Assembly (NCBI GenBank): GCA_020845575.1
Contig: JADLFL010000035.1
Span: forward strand, 1-64,000
From: Acidobacteriota bacterium
Lineage (GTDB): Bacteria > Acidobacteriota > Vicinamibacteria > Vicinamibacterales > Vicinamibacteraceae
Reading direction: 5' to 3'
DNA: 64,000 bases
The notes beneath the pieces were generated by a model that saw only the letters and a list, made by a program, of their open reading frames with translations, was not told where the DNA came from and searched no databases. Of the stretch, positions 18,624 through 27,994 are shown piece after piece (position 1 is the first letter of the stretch; the number at the start of each line of letters is the position of its first letter). Position numbers and translations under genes: made by a program.

Positions 18624-20089
18624 GATGTGGCCTTCTCCGCGAGTGTCGCGGTCGTCGCCTCGAGCGACCAGCCGCCGCCCATGGCCTTGTAGAGCTGAAT
18701 CACGGCGTTGAGGCGTTCACCTTCGCCCTGCGCCACGCTTTCCTGCAGCGTGAGCACAGAGCGTTCCGTGTTCAGCACGGTCTGGAAGTCGGTCAATCCG
18801 GCGCTGTACTGGCTGCGCGCCAGGAGCACCGCGTTCTCGGCCGCCGTTGTGGCCGCCCGCAACGACTGCAGGCGCTGCCGCGTGGACTCGAACGACACGA
18901 GCGCCGACTCCACGTCTTCGAGCGCCGTGAGCACGGTGCTCTCGTAGTTCACGACCGCCTGTTCCTGTACGGCGTTCTGAATCGCGATCTGCTGGCGGAT
19001 GCGCCCGCCGTCCAACAGCGTCTGCGCGAGGCCGGCAGCCATCGACGCCACGGTGGTCGTGCCACCCGTCATCGCGCCGGTGAGCACCTCGACGCCGAGC
19101 GTGCCGGACAACGAGAACCGCGGGTGGCGCCGAAGACTGGCCTGCGCGAGACGGGCGGTCTCCGCCACGATGCGCAATTCCGCCGCGCGTACGTCGGGAC
19201 GCTGCCTCAGCGTGTCTGCCGGAATGCCCACGGCGATTTCTGCAGGCACGGACGGCAGCGGCGCTGACCGGCGCAGCGACTCGGTCAGCGTGCCTGCGGC
19301 GGCACCCGTCAACGTCGCAAGGCGATAGGTCGCCTGCGTGATGCCCGCTTCAAGCGCGGGGATCTGCGCGCGTGTCTGTTCGACGTTCGTTCGCGCCTGC
19401 TCCACGTCGATGCTGCCCACCAGACCGGCCTGCGCACGAAAGCCCGTGAGTTCGAGTGTCTCTGCCTGGCTGGCTTCGTTGCGCCGCGCGATCTCCAGCC
19501 TGGCCTGCAGGGTCCGCAGCTCTGCGTAGCTCAGTGCGACTTCGGCTGCCAGCGATACATGCGTGGCCTGCAGGTCGGCCACCGTCGCCGCGAGATCGGC
19601 GCGCGCGGCATCGATGCCGCGACGCGTGCCGCCGAAGACATCGGGTTCCCAACTGGCATCCAGGCTGGCGCCATACGACCCCGTGAGTACGTTGTTGGTG
19701 ACTGTCTGCGATCCATCCGGCGAGAACACACGGTTCGCGCTGCGCCGCCCGCTGGCCGATCCCGAGGCCGAGACCGTCGGCCACAGGTCAGCGGCAGCCT
19801 GGGCCTGCTGCGCGCGTGACTGCCGCAACCGCGCCTGCGCAAGCTGTACCGTCGGGCTCTCGTGGAGCGCGCGTTCGATGAGGGACGTGAGCGTCTCGTC
19901 GCCGAGGTGGGTCCACCACTGCGAGAGGTCCTCGGCGCTCGTCGTGACGACGCCGTGTGCCGTCGATGTCCAGGCAGACGACTGCGCCGGCGCCGCCGTG
20001 ACCGGCACACCGGCCCGTGCCACACAGCCCGCCGTCAGGCCGGTGAGGATGATCAGAGAGAGTCGAGCGTGGATGTGTGCCATCGCCAT
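18620..20089 (-). CDS. TolC/NodT-family outer membrane efflux lipoprotein
   Basis: Outer-membrane channel of 489 residues with a lipoprotein signal (LIILTGLTAGC, cysteine near 22), as in NodT/OprM proteins. The two internal OEP repeats are visible: LIERALHESPTVQLAQARLR starts the first and IPADTLRQRPDVRAAELRI starts the second. A second ATG two codons in is an equally good start. It should form the trimeric tunnel for the MacAB-like pump encoded just downstream. Confidence 0.92.
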   Translation of the reverse strand: MAMAHIHARLSLIILTGLTAGCVARAGVPVTAAPAQSSAWTSTAHGVVTTSAEDLSQWWTHLGDETLTSLIERALHESPTVQLAQARLRQSRAQQAQAAADLWPTVSASGSASGRRSANRVFSPDGSQTVTNNVLTGSYGASLDASWEPDVFGGTRRGIDAARADLAATVADLQATHVSLAAEVALSYAELRTLQARLEIARRNEASQAETLELTGFRAQAGLVGSIDVEQARTNVEQTRAQIPALEAGITQATYRLATLTGAAAGTLTESLRRSAPLPSVPAEIAVGIPADTLRQRPDVRAAELRIVAETARLAQASLRRHPRFSLSGTLGVEVLTGAMTGGTTTVASMAAGLAQTLLDGGRIRQQIAIQNAVQEQAVVNYESTVLTALEDVESALVSFESTRQRLQSLRAATTAAENAVLLARSQYSAGLTDFQTVLNTERSVLTLQESVAQGEGERLNAVIQLYKAMGGGWSLEATTATLAEKATS

Positions 20090-20159
20090 GTCCTGATCGG
20101 TTGGACGATGGCGCGCACACGATGCCCGTCACGACGTGTCGCGGTTGTGTAAAGAAATG

Positions 20160-21422
20160 TCAGCGCGGCAGACGGATCGTCACGCGCAGGCCGCCGCCGG
20201 CCGCGTTCTCGGCCGCGATCGTCCCCTCGTGGAGCGCAATCGCACGGCGCGCGATCGCCAGTCCGAGCCCCACGCCGCCGGACGACTGGCTGCGATCGAT
20301 GCCGACACGGTGAAACGGCGTGAAGATGCGTTCGATGTCAGTCGCCGGTACGCCGGGCCCGTGATCGCGGATGCTGATCGTGGCCGCGTCGTCGGCCTCA
20401 TCGATCGCCACCTGCACGCGCGTGCCGGCGGGCGTGTGTCGAACCGCGTTGCGCAGCACGTTGTCCACGGCGCTGGCGATGAGCGTCGCGCGCCCGTTCA
20501 CCGTCGGATGGGCCGACACGACGACGTCCACGGCCTTGTCCTGCTGCGACGCCTCGAAATCCGCATCCGCGGCAACGTCGCGCACCAGGGCGGCCAGGTC
20601 GAGGCGCGCGGCCGCTTCAGCCGTCTCGTCGTGCTCCGCCCGCGCGAGCGACAGCACGCGACCGATCAGGTCGTTCATGCGATCGGCTTCCGTCTCGATC
20701 CGCGCGAGATCGGTCTCGGCGGCCGACCCCGCCTTTCGGCGTGCCAGTTCCAGCGCGACGTGCAGGCGCGCGAGCGGCGATCGGAGCTCGTGCGAGATGT
20801 CCGAGAGAAGCTGGTTCTGCGCGGTCACCAGGGCTTCGATGCGCCCGGCCATCGCGTTGAAGTCGCGGCCGAGGTCGCCGATCTCGTCGTGCCGCACGGA
20901 CGTGGCTGCGCTGGCACGCGCCTGCAGGTCGCCGGCCGCGAGACGATGGCTGGCGTCGCGCACGTCGCGAATGGGACGCGCAAGGGACCGCGCCACCAGG
21001 AAGCACACGATGCCGGAGACGAGAATGGCCAGCACCACCGCGGTGTAGGGGAACGACGGGCGCAGTCGCAGATCCCTGAAGCCGTCGAGCGCGGTGCCGG
21101 CGGCGGTGAACGACGCGCCTGCACCGTCAGTGACGACGCGGCGCGTGGCATGGGTCGCGGCCGCGTCTCCACATACGAGCTGCCCCGATGCGTCGACGAG
21201 AGACATCGCCATGCGACCGCGCTCGGCGAGCACTGCCATGTACGCGTCGCACGCCTCCTTCCCTTCACGCTCGAAGAGACCCGCGGCGACCAGCCCGTGC
21301 TGGTGCAGATGGTCGGCGAAGCGCACGCTCGACCCCTCGTTCGGCAGGACGGCGAACGCGGCGATGAGGACGGCGAAGATCAGCCAGAAGCTCAGGAAGA
21401 TCGTGAGGGCGATGCCGCGCAT
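20160..21422 (-). CDS. sensor histidine kinase, CpxA-like
   Basis: Membrane histidine kinase of 420 residues. Transmembrane helices at about 5-26 and 125-145 flank a periplasmic sensor of about 95 residues; a HAMP domain follows (ARPIRDVRDASHRLAAGDL). The phospho-acceptor is His211 (DISHELRSPLARL). The ATPase domain has the N box NVLRNAVRHTP and G boxes IRDHGPGVP and GGVGLGLAIARR. It follows its response regulator gene by four bases and precedes the efflux genes by 70 bases, so the pair probably controls efflux in response to envelope stress or a toxic compound. Confidence 0.93.
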   Translation of the reverse strand: MRGIALTIFLSFWLIFAVLIAAFAVLPNEGSSVRFADHLHQHGLVAAGLFEREGKEACDAYMAVLAERGRMAMSLVDASGQLVCGDAAATHATRRVVTDGAGASFTAAGTALDGFRDLRLRPSFPYTAVVLAILVSGIVCFLVARSLARPIRDVRDASHRLAAGDLQARASAATSVRHDEIGDLGRDFNAMAGRIEALVTAQNQLLSDISHELRSPLARLHVALELARRKAGSAAETDLARIETEADRMNDLIGRVLSLARAEHDETAEAAARLDLAALVRDVAADADFEASQQDKAVDVVVSAHPTVNGRATLIASAVDNVLRNAVRHTPAGTRVQVAIDEADDAATISIRDHGPGVPATDIERIFTPFHRVGIDRSQSSGGVGLGLAIARRAIALHEGTIAAENAAGGGLRVTIRLPR

Positions 21423-21426
21423 GGAG

Positions 21427-22128
21427 TCACCGTCCTCTCGCCGATACCGTGTAGATGTAGCCGATGCCGCGGATCGTCTTGATGCGTTCGTCGCCGCCGG
21501 CGCGCGGGCCGAGCTTCCGCCGCAGACGGCTGATGTGCATGTCGACGCTGCGATCGAACGGCTCGAACCGGCGGCCGAGGACGTGCTCGGCGATGGCCTC
21601 GCGCGTCACGGTCTGGCCCGCGTCGGCGAGGAGCGCGCGCAGGATGTCGAACTCCACGGCCGTCAGGTCGACGAGTTCCCCATTGCGATCCACCGTACGC
21701 GCCGCTGGGTCGAGGACGACGTCATCGACCGCCAGGGTCTCGCGATCGTGACCGACAAACGGGGTCTCGACGCGCCGGAGCACGGCGCGGATGCGCGCCG
21801 TCAGCTCGCGGGGATTGAACGGCTTGGGGACGTAGTCGTCGGCACCGATCTCGAGTCCGACGATGCGATCGATGTCGGCACCGCGTGCGGTGAGCAGGAT
21901 CACCGGCACGCGCGACGTCCGCCGCAGCGCGCGCAACACGTCGAAGCCGTTCTCGCCTGGCAGCATCACGTCGAGGATCACGAGCTGGTATCCGCCGGTG
22001 GCCGCGCGTGCCGCCGCGTCGGCCCCGCTCGCGAGCGTGTCGATCTCGAACCCCTCCTGCCCGAGCAGTTCGCTCAGCATGCCGGTCAGCTCGACATCGT
22101 CGTCGACGATGAGCAGGCGCGTCGCCAT
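21427..22128 (-). CDS. OmpR/CpxR-family response regulator
   Basis: Regulator of 233 residues. The receiver domain has the phospho-acceptor Asp53 (ILDVMLPGENG) and acidic pair Asp9/Asp10. The C-terminal winged helix contains VEFDILRALLADAGQTVTREAI and the DNA-reading stretch DRSVDMHISRLRRKLG. It is the first gene of the minus-strand efflux group and probably activates that group and its own promoter. Confidence 0.94.
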   Translation of the reverse strand: MATRLLIVDDDVELTGMLSELLGQEGFEIDTLASGADAAARAATGGYQLVILDVMLPGENGFDVLRALRRTSRVPVILLTARGADIDRIVGLEIGADDYVPKPFNPRELTARIRAVLRRVETPFVGHDRETLAVDDVVLDPAARTVDRNGELVDLTAVEFDILRALLADAGQTVTREAIAEHVLGRRFEPFDRSVDMHISRLRRKLGPRAGGDERIKTIRGIGYIYTVSARGR

Positions 22129-22334
22129 CCCGCCGCACTATGCCCGATGCCGAGGCGCGACTCAATCGCGACATCGACCGAGAACCGCCGCCGTCGTACG
22201 TCTCTCGGCGCGTGGTAAGGCATCTCCCCGTCGTTGCCTGACGCTCAGGCGTCGAGCAGTGCGCTCGCCGTCCGGACGAAGGCACGACGTCCTCGTCAAG
22301 CGGAGATCGCCATAGGCATGGCAATCTACCACCC

Positions 22335-23021
22335 ATGGATCAGGTAGGGCTCGTCGAGATGGTGGGCGCCGCGGCGTTCTTCGGCTATCTCATCTGGGCC
22401 TTCATCTTCATGCAGTTCCTGCGCGACAGGATCATGCAGCGCATCGGACGGGCACTCGGCACGACGGTGGCCGAATCGTACGGCCAGGACGATGCGGCAG
22501 GCCTGATCATGGCCAACAACACCGCCGGCCTCTACGAGGGCGATCCCGACGCACCTGTCACTGCCCGGGTGGGTGTGGCCATCGCCGACTTCGTCGTGCT
22601 CGTCCTCGGCATCATGGGACCGTTCACGATGCTGGGACTGTGCGGTTACTACCTGGGCGACAGCGGACTGTTGTTCCGCTGGGAGGGCATGGTAACGGGC
22701 ACGTCGGTCCGCATCGTCTCGCTCGAGCCGGCGGAGATGCGCAACGGCACCGGTGAGATCTCGGTCGTCATCGCCAACCAGGGCACGGTCACGGCGCTGC
22801 AGTGCCGGGCGGGCAAGGCCGACTATACGTCGGCGGATGGGTACACGAACGCGTCGAGCAAGGACACACTGTTCGATCTCGCGCCCGGTGACTCCCGGAC
22901 GACAATCCTCACGCTTCACTCGCCGCGACCGGTACCCGGCACGCATCGTCTGCGGATCGAGGTCGAGTGCCGCTACCGCACGAAAGACCAGGTCTCCACC
23001 ACGCTCCACGTCGTCGATTGA
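22335..23021 (+). CDS. membrane protein of unknown function
   Basis: I do not recognise this 228-residue protein. Two hydrophobic stretches are clear: about 8-32 (VGAAAFFGYLIWAFIFMQFL) and about 82-108 (VLVLGIMGPFTMLGLCGYYL). The last 110 residues (from TSVRIVSLEPAEMRNGTGEI) look like an extracytoplasmic beta-sandwich domain with two cysteines (ALQCRAG and EVECRYR) that could form a disulphide. The 15 bases TGGCAATCTACCACC that end one base before the ATG recur at 58313. No Shine-Dalgarno is visible. It converges with cpaF. Confidence 0.75.
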   Translation: MDQVGLVEMVGAAAFFGYLIWAFIFMQFLRDRIMQRIGRALGTTVAESYGQDDAAGLIMANNTAGLYEGDPDAPVTARVGVAIADFVVLVLGIMGPFTMLGLCGYYLGDSGLLFRWEGMVTGTSVRIVSLEPAEMRNGTGEISVVIANQGTVTALQCRAGKADYTSADGYTNASSKDTLFDLAPGDSRTTILTLHSPRPVPGTHRLRIEVECRYRTKDQVSTTLHVVD

Positions 23022-23046
23022 CGGCAACGCGGAGGGCTTCGGGGCG

Positions 23047-24132
23047 TCACTCGTCGCGGCCGGCGAGTATCGCGTCGGTGCTGGAACCGGCAACGAGCTT
23101 CAGCTTGTCGAAGAACTTCGGCCTCCGGCCGCTCGCGACGAACTCGCCGACCGCTCGGCCGTCCTTGTCGTAGCCGTCGAGGCGATACGTGAACAGCGGC
23201 TCCAGCACCACCTGCCCGTCCTCGACGCGGCTGACTTCGGTGATGTCCGTAATCCGGCGGACGCCGTCCTGCATGATGTGATGCTGCAACACGAGATCGA
23301 CGCTGTTGCTGATCTGTCGCTGGATGGCCCAGAGGGGCATCTCGAGGCCTTTCGAGAGCAGCATCAGCTCCAGTCGTGCGATCGCATGTGCGGGCGTGCT
23401 CGCGTGCAGGACAGCCATCGATCCGTCGTGCCCGCTCGTCATCGCGTGCACCATCTCGAACGCTTCCTCGCCGCGGATCTCGCCGACGATGATGCGGGTG
23501 GGCCGCATGCGGAGGCTGTTGCGGAGGAGGTCGCCGAGCGAGATCGCTCCGGCACCTTCGGCATTGGCGCGCCGCGCTTCGAGGCGCACGCAGTGCCGCA
23601 CGGCGAGGTCGAGCTCCGCCGTGTCTTCGATCACCACCACGCGCTCGCCGCCGCGGATCTCGTTGGCGAGGATGCCGAGCGTGGTCGTCTTGCCCGACCC
23701 CGTGCCCCCGGCGAACACGATGTTGAGGCGGGCGCGGACGGCGCACGAGAGGAACTCGGCCATCCCCCATGTGAGCGTGCCGCGGTCGATGAGGTCGCGC
23801 AGCGTGCGCACCGCGTGCGTGAACTTGCGGATCGTGACCGCGGATCCCTGCAGCGACACGGGGGCGATGCAGACATTGACGCGCGAGCCGTCTTCCATGC
23901 GGAAGTCGGCCATCGGCGTCCGCGCGCTCACGCCGCGCCCCGACGCCACGACGAGGTTGTCCACGAGCAGGTCGAGTTGTGCCGGCGTCGCGAACACCGA
24001 CGGCACCTCCTGCATGCGGCCCTCGCGCTCCACGAACACCTGTTGCGGCCCGTTGATCATGATCTCGGTGACCGACGGGTCGTCGAGCAACGGCCGGATC
24101 GGCGCGAGGCCGGGTTTGTCTATCAAACGCAT
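23047..24132 (-). CDS. CpaF/TadA-family secretion ATPase
   Basis: Type II/IV secretion ATPase of 361 residues. An N-terminal domain (PSVTEIMINGPQQVFVEREG) is typical of CpaF. Walker A is GGTGSGKTT (142-150). The Asp and His boxes and Walker B follow (VVIEDTAELDL, then RMRPTRIIVGEIRGEEAFEM). CpaF normally powers Tad/Flp pilus assembly, but no pilin, peptidase or platform gene is nearby, so this is a solitary copy. The protein is slightly shorter than typical CpaF because the long N-terminal extension is absent. Its promoter lies next to a composite heptamer array. Confidence 0.92.
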   Translation of the reverse strand: MRLIDKPGLAPIRPLLDDPSVTEIMINGPQQVFVEREGRMQEVPSVFATPAQLDLLVDNLVVASGRGVSARTPMADFRMEDGSRVNVCIAPVSLQGSAVTIRKFTHAVRTLRDLIDRGTLTWGMAEFLSCAVRARLNIVFAGGTGSGKTTTLGILANEIRGGERVVVIEDTAELDLAVRHCVRLEARRANAEGAGAISLGDLLRNSLRMRPTRIIVGEIRGEEAFEMVHAMTSGHDGSMAVLHASTPAHAIARLELMLLSKGLEMPLWAIQRQISNSVDLVLQHHIMQDGVRRITDITEVSRVEDGQVVLEPLFTYRLDGYDKDGRAVGEFVASGRRPKFFDKLKLVAGSSTDAILAGRDE

Positions 24133-24144
24133 GGGGGAATAGTA
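24133..24144 (-). promoter_or_regulatory. leaderless -10 promoter of cpaF-like gene
   Basis: On the minus strand TACTAT is followed by TCCCCC and the ATG, so transcription would start at the A of the start codon. No Shine-Dalgarno is present. Confidence 0.55.
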
Positions 24145-24151
24145 CGTTCAA

Positions 24152-24211
24152 CCGGGCACCGGGCACCGGGCACCGGGCACCGACATTCAGCATTCGGCAT
24201 TCGGCATTCCC
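24152..24211. repeat. composite heptamer array, 4 x CCGGGCA then 4 x CATTCRG
   Basis: Four copies of CCGGGCA (24152-24179) plus a partial unit run directly into four copies of CATTCAG/CATTCGG/CATTCCC (24184-24211). Two unit types that occur separately elsewhere in this window are joined here. They fill most of the 89-bp spacer between the cpaF-like start and the ThuA-like stop. Confidence 0.95.
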
Positions 24212-24221
24212 GGCACTACTG

Positions 24222-24983
24222 TTACTTTGCCGCCCAGACCACCGCGCGCGTCACGAGGTCCAGGTAGGCTGGCTGATCCATCGTCTCGGTGTGGTGACCG
24301 AGCGAGGTGACGAACACGCGCGCCTTGCCGTGTGTGTTGGTCCAGATCACCGGGTACGTCTTCTTCGACTCGACGCTGTATGCCTGCGCCAGCGGCGTCA
24401 TCGTCGGCCACGTGCGTTCGAGCTCGTAGAGCTCCTCCGACGGGATCGTCCACGGGCTCGGCACACCACGCATGAGCGGGTGCGAGGGATCGATGACCTC
24501 GATCGTGAGCGGGCGCTGCGAGTCGTGACGCAGGCTGAACGCGCCCATCAGCTCGCTCCACGCGCGCGTCGTCGAGCGGCGATAGCTGTGCACGCCGCCG
24601 TGGAGGATCACAGCGCCCACGCCGCTGTCGCGATGCGCGGCCGCGAGGCGCTCGATCCACGGCACGTCGACCACGTGCGAGAACGACATGTTGTAGAGGA
24701 CGACGTCGACGTCGTTGGTCCAGGCCGTGTCCTTGTGGCGATCGATGAGCGTTTCCGTCGACTTTCCGGCGGTGTGATCGATCGTCCACGTGACGTTGGC
24801 GCGCTGCGAGATGCCGGGAGGCAGGACGGCTTCCTGCTTCACGAAGTCGTGGAACCCGCCGCCCGTGACGTAGAGCGCGCGAATGGGCGTCTGGCGGGCT
24901 TGTGACGACTGCTGCTGAGCACGCGCGGACAGGCCGAGGCATGCCGCGACAAGGGCGAGCGCGACGATCGCGTGTCTGGACAT
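24222..24983 (-). CDS. secreted ThuA-like protein
   Basis: ThuA-domain protein of 253 residues (trehalose-utilization family, glutamine-amidotransferase-like fold) with a signal peptide (MSRHAIVALALVAACLGLSARA). The family segments are ALYVTGGGFHDF, VDVVLYNMSFSHV, GAVILHGGVHSYR and the late ITSLGHH-like VFVTSLGHHTETMDQPAYLD. Its role is probably in carbohydrate metabolism, but no enzyme activity is established for the secreted members. The start at 24983 fits both the signal peptide and the CATAAT promoter seven bases upstream; an open frame continues upstream without support. Confidence 0.88.
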   Translation of the reverse strand: MSRHAIVALALVAACLGLSARAQQQSSQARQTPIRALYVTGGGFHDFVKQEAVLPPGISQRANVTWTIDHTAGKSTETLIDRHKDTAWTNDVDVVLYNMSFSHVVDVPWIERLAAAHRDSGVGAVILHGGVHSYRRSTTRAWSELMGAFSLRHDSQRPLTIEVIDPSHPLMRGVPSPWTIPSEELYELERTWPTMTPLAQAYSVESKKTYPVIWTNTHGKARVFVTSLGHHTETMDQPAYLDLVTRAVVWAAK

Positions 24984-24996
24984 GATGCGGATTATG
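24984..24996 (-). promoter_or_regulatory. near-leaderless -10 promoter of ThuA-like gene
   Basis: CATAAT is followed by seven bases and the ATG on the minus strand, with no Shine-Dalgarno. Transcription should start at or next to the start codon. Confidence 0.45.
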
Positions 24997-25004
24997 GCAT
25001 CGTG

Positions 25005-25033
25005 GACGGCCGGGCTCGGAGAGCCCGACCGTC
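25005..25033. repeat. inverted repeat in divergent spacer
   Basis: GACGGCCGGGCTC and GAGCCCGACCGTC form a 13-bp stem with one mismatch around a GGA loop. It lies between the ThuA-like and TldD start codons, near the -35 region of the first and upstream of a TAGGAT -10 candidate (25055-25060) for the second. It could be an operator or a small intergenic palindrome. Confidence 0.6.
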
Positions 25034-25103
25034 GCGGCATTCTCGTCCCTGCTGTAGGATCGCCGCGTACTCCAGCAGGACGCTTGTCCATCGAGGAACG
25101 CCG

Positions 25104-26648
25104 ATGATCGATCGTCGTCAGTTCGTGCAGTCAATGGTGGCGCTGGGAGCGGCGTCGGCGGTGTCGCCGGAGGTGCTCTTCGGGCAGGGCGCCAGCGAGC
25201 TCCGCAATCTGGCCGACGCGGCGCTGGCCACGGCCACATCGCTCGGCGCGTCGTACGCCGACATCCGCATCAACCGCTACAGGAACCAGTTCATCTTCAC
25301 GCGTGACAGGCGCGTGCAGAACATCGTCAACACCGACGACTACGGCTTCGGCATCCGCCTCATCGTCGACGGGACGTGGGGCTTTGCCAGCAGCAGCGTG
25401 GTGAGCCGGGACGAGATCGCGCGCGTGGCGGCGCAGGCGGTGGCCATCGCGAAGGCCAACCGCGCGATCAACGCGGACCCCGTGCGGCTCGCACCCGTCG
25501 AGAAGTACGACACGACCTGGAATACGCCGGTCAAGAAGAGCCCCTTCGACGTGCCGCTGCAATCGAAGCTGGACCTGCTGCTGCAGATCCACGAAGAAGC
25601 GTTGAAGGTGCCCGGCGCCAGCTTCGTGGCGGCATCCATGCAGTTCGTGAACGAGCAGAAGTACTTCGCGTCGAGCGAGGGTTCGCACATCGAGCAGTCG
25701 CTGATCCGGTCGTATCCCTCGTTCAGCGTCACGGCCGTCGACAAGGCGAGCGGCAAGTTCTACTCGCGGCGGGCGCTCACGTCGCCGATGGGCATGGGCT
25801 ACGAGTACGTGGAGTCGTACCCGCTGCTCGCGGAGGCGCGCGTGGCGGCCGAAGAAGCCGTGGCGACGCACAAGGCCAAGCCCGCGCCCGTCGGATCGAA
25901 GACGCTCATCCTGCACCCGTCGAACCTCTGGCTCACGATCCACGAGTCTGTCGGCCATCCCACCGAGCTCGATCGCGCGCTCGGCTACGAAGCCAACTTC
26001 GCGGGCACGAGCTTCCTCACCACCGACAAGCTCGGCACGTTCCAGTTCGGCGCGAAGATCGTGAACCTCGTGGCCGACAAGACGCAGGAACACGGCATGG
26101 CCACCTGCGGCTACGACGATGACGGCGTCAAGACGTCGCGGTGGCACCTGGTGAAGGACGGCACGTTCGTCGACTACCAGACGACGCGCGATCAGGCGCA
26201 CCTCATCGGCCAGAAGACGTCGCACGGCTGCAGCTACGCCGACAGCTGGGGTTCGGTGCCCTTCCAGCGCATGCCCAACGTCTCGCTCGAACCGGGGACC
26301 AAGGATGTGAGCGAGGCAGACATCATCGCCGCCACCGACGACGGCGTGTACGTGAAGGGCGATTCGAGCTTCAGCATCGACCACCAGCGCTACAACTTCC
26401 AGTTCAGCGGCCAGACGTTCTGGGAAGTGAAGAACGGCCGCATCACGACGCAGTTGCGCGACCTCGCGTACCAGGCCAACACGCCGGAGTTCTGGAAGGC
26501 GTGCGACATGCTCGGCGGTCCGTCGACGTACGCGCTCAACGGCGCGTTCAGCGATGGCAAGGGCCAGCCCGTGCAGATCAACTCGGTCAGCCACGGCTGT
26601 CCGATCGCGCGTTTCTCGGGCGTCAACATCCTCAACACCGGACAGTAA
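25104..26648 (+). CDS. TldD-family metalloprotease with Tat signal
   Basis: Protein of 514 residues. TldD is the catalytic half of the TldD/TldE zinc protease that cuts unfolded peptides and trims some RiPPs. The zinc motif HExxxH is His280-Glu281-His285 (IHESVGHPTE). The N-terminus MIDRRQFVQSMVALGAASA has a twin-arginine motif (RRQF) and a hydrophobic stretch, so this copy is predicted to be exported folded; the well-studied TldD is cytoplasmic. The start has a GAGGAACG ribosome site. The partner gene follows after two bases. Confidence 0.92.
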   Translation: MIDRRQFVQSMVALGAASAVSPEVLFGQGASELRNLADAALATATSLGASYADIRINRYRNQFIFTRDRRVQNIVNTDDYGFGIRLIVDGTWGFASSSVVSRDEIARVAAQAVAIAKANRAINADPVRLAPVEKYDTTWNTPVKKSPFDVPLQSKLDLLLQIHEEALKVPGASFVAASMQFVNEQKYFASSEGSHIEQSLIRSYPSFSVTAVDKASGKFYSRRALTSPMGMGYEYVESYPLLAEARVAAEEAVATHKAKPAPVGSKTLILHPSNLWLTIHESVGHPTELDRALGYEANFAGTSFLTTDKLGTFQFGAKIVNLVADKTQEHGMATCGYDDDGVKTSRWHLVKDGTFVDYQTTRDQAHLIGQKTSHGCSYADSWGSVPFQRMPNVSLEPGTKDVSEADIIAATDDGVYVKGDSSFSIDHQRYNFQFSGQTFWEVKNGRITTQLRDLAYQANTPEFWKACDMLGGPSTYALNGAFSDGKGQPVQINSVSHGCPIARFSGVNILNTGQ

Positions 26649-26650
26649 CC

Positions 26651-27994
26651 ATGATCTGGACGAGAGAACAGGCGAAGGCACTCGTCGACCGCACGCTCGC
26701 ACTGAGCAAGGCCGAGCACACGACGGTCGCCATCGACGGCAGCGAACGCGCCAGCGTGCGGTTCGCGCGCAACTCCGTGTCCACGGCAGGCGCCACCGCC
26801 GACGTGGGCCTGGCCATCACCGCGCGCTTCGGCAAACGGTCGGGCACGGTGACCACCGCGCGCTTCGACGATGCCAGCCTGCAGACGGCGCTGCGCAACG
26901 CCGAGGAAATCGCGAAGGCCTCGCCGGAGAACCCCGAGGCGATGCCGCTCCTCGGGCCGCAGCAGTACGCCTCCTCCTCCGCGTACTTCGACGATACGGC
27001 GTCTGCCACGCCGGACTGGCGCGCATCGTCTGTCGCGACGGCGATCGATCTCGCGAAGAAGAAGGACGTGGTCACAGCGGGCTTCGTCGAGACGCAGGCG
27101 GCGATACGCACCGTGGCCAACTCCGCCGGCCTCTTCGCCTACGACAAGTACACCGCTGCCGCCTACAACCTCACCGCGCGCCTGCCCGATGGGTCAGGCT
27201 CGGGATGGGCCTCGAGGGCGTACAACCAGTTGTCGCTCCTGCGCCCCGACGTGCTCGCCGAGACGGCCATCAGCAAGGCCGCCACGGCGCGCAATCCGAC
27301 GGGCATCGAGCCTGGCGTCTACACCGTCGTGCTCGAGCCCGCCGCCGTCGCCGACATGGTGGCGTACATGTTCTTCTCCGCCGCCGCGCGGCAGGCAGAC
27401 GAAGGGCGCAGCGCGTTCGCCAGGCGTGGCGGCGGCAACAGGATCGGCGACACCATCGTCGGCGAGAACGTGCGCATCCACACCGACCCGTCGCACCCGC
27501 TCGCCCCGACGATGAGTTTCGATGGCGAGGGGCTGCCCACCGAGAAGCGCGTGTGGGTGGAGAAGGGCGTGCTCCAGAACCTGATGTACACGCGGTTCTG
27601 GGCGGAGAAGATGGGCAAGGCGCCCACCGCGTCGCCGTCGAACCTGATCATGGACGGCGGCACCGAGACCGTCAGCGATCTGATCGCGGGCACGCGCCGC
27701 GGACTGCTCGTGACGCGGTTCTGGTACATCCGCCCGCTCGATCCGCAGACGCTCCTGCTCACGGGACTCACGCGCGACGGCCTGTTCCTCATCGAGGACG
27801 GCAAGGTGACGCGCCCGGTCAAGAACATGCGCTGGAACGAGAGCCCGATCGTAGCCCTGAGCAACGTCGACGCGATGACGGCACCGGAACGCGTCGTGAG
27901 CGGCGAAGGCATCGGCGCGTCGGGGTTGTCGCTGGTGTGTCCCGCCGCGCGCATCAGGGAGTTCCGGTTCTCGAGCGGCTCGGACGCCGTGTGA
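26651..27994 (+). CDS. TldE/PmbA-family protease partner subunit
   Basis: Non-catalytic half of the TldD/TldE protease, 447 residues. It lacks the HExxxH motif and keeps the TldE-like core (IEPGVYTVVLEPAAVADMVAYM) and the C-terminal GLFLIEDGKVTRPVKNMRWNES segment. Unlike its TldD partner it has no signal peptide; the N-terminus MIWTREQAKALVDRTLALSK is a plain amphipathic helix. If the pair acts outside the cytoplasm, this subunit would have to be carried along by the Tat-exported TldD. The stop overlaps the next start by one base (TGATG). Confidence 0.9.
   Translation: MIWTREQAKALVDRTLALSKAEHTTVAIDGSERASVRFARNSVSTAGATADVGLAITARFGKRSGTVTTARFDDASLQTALRNAEEIAKASPENPEAMPLLGPQQYASSSAYFDDTASATPDWRASSVATAIDLAKKKDVVTAGFVETQAAIRTVANSAGLFAYDKYTAAAYNLTARLPDGSGSGWASRAYNQLSLLRPDVLAETAISKAATARNPTGIEPGVYTVVLEPAAVADMVAYMFFSAAARQADEGRSAFARRGGGNRIGDTIVGENVRIHTDPSHPLAPTMSFDGEGLPTEKRVWVEKGVLQNLMYTRFWAEKMGKAPTASPSNLIMDGGTETVSDLIAGTRRGLLVTRFWYIRPLDPQTLLLTGLTRDGLFLIEDGKVTRPVKNMRWNESPIVALSNVDAMTAPERVVSGEGIGASGLSLVCPAARIREFRFSSGSDAV

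Noticed and set aside
23047-24132. Tad pilus locus
   Set aside because: Only the CpaF-like ATPase is present; no pilin, prepilin peptidase, TadB/C or secretin genes are adjacent.
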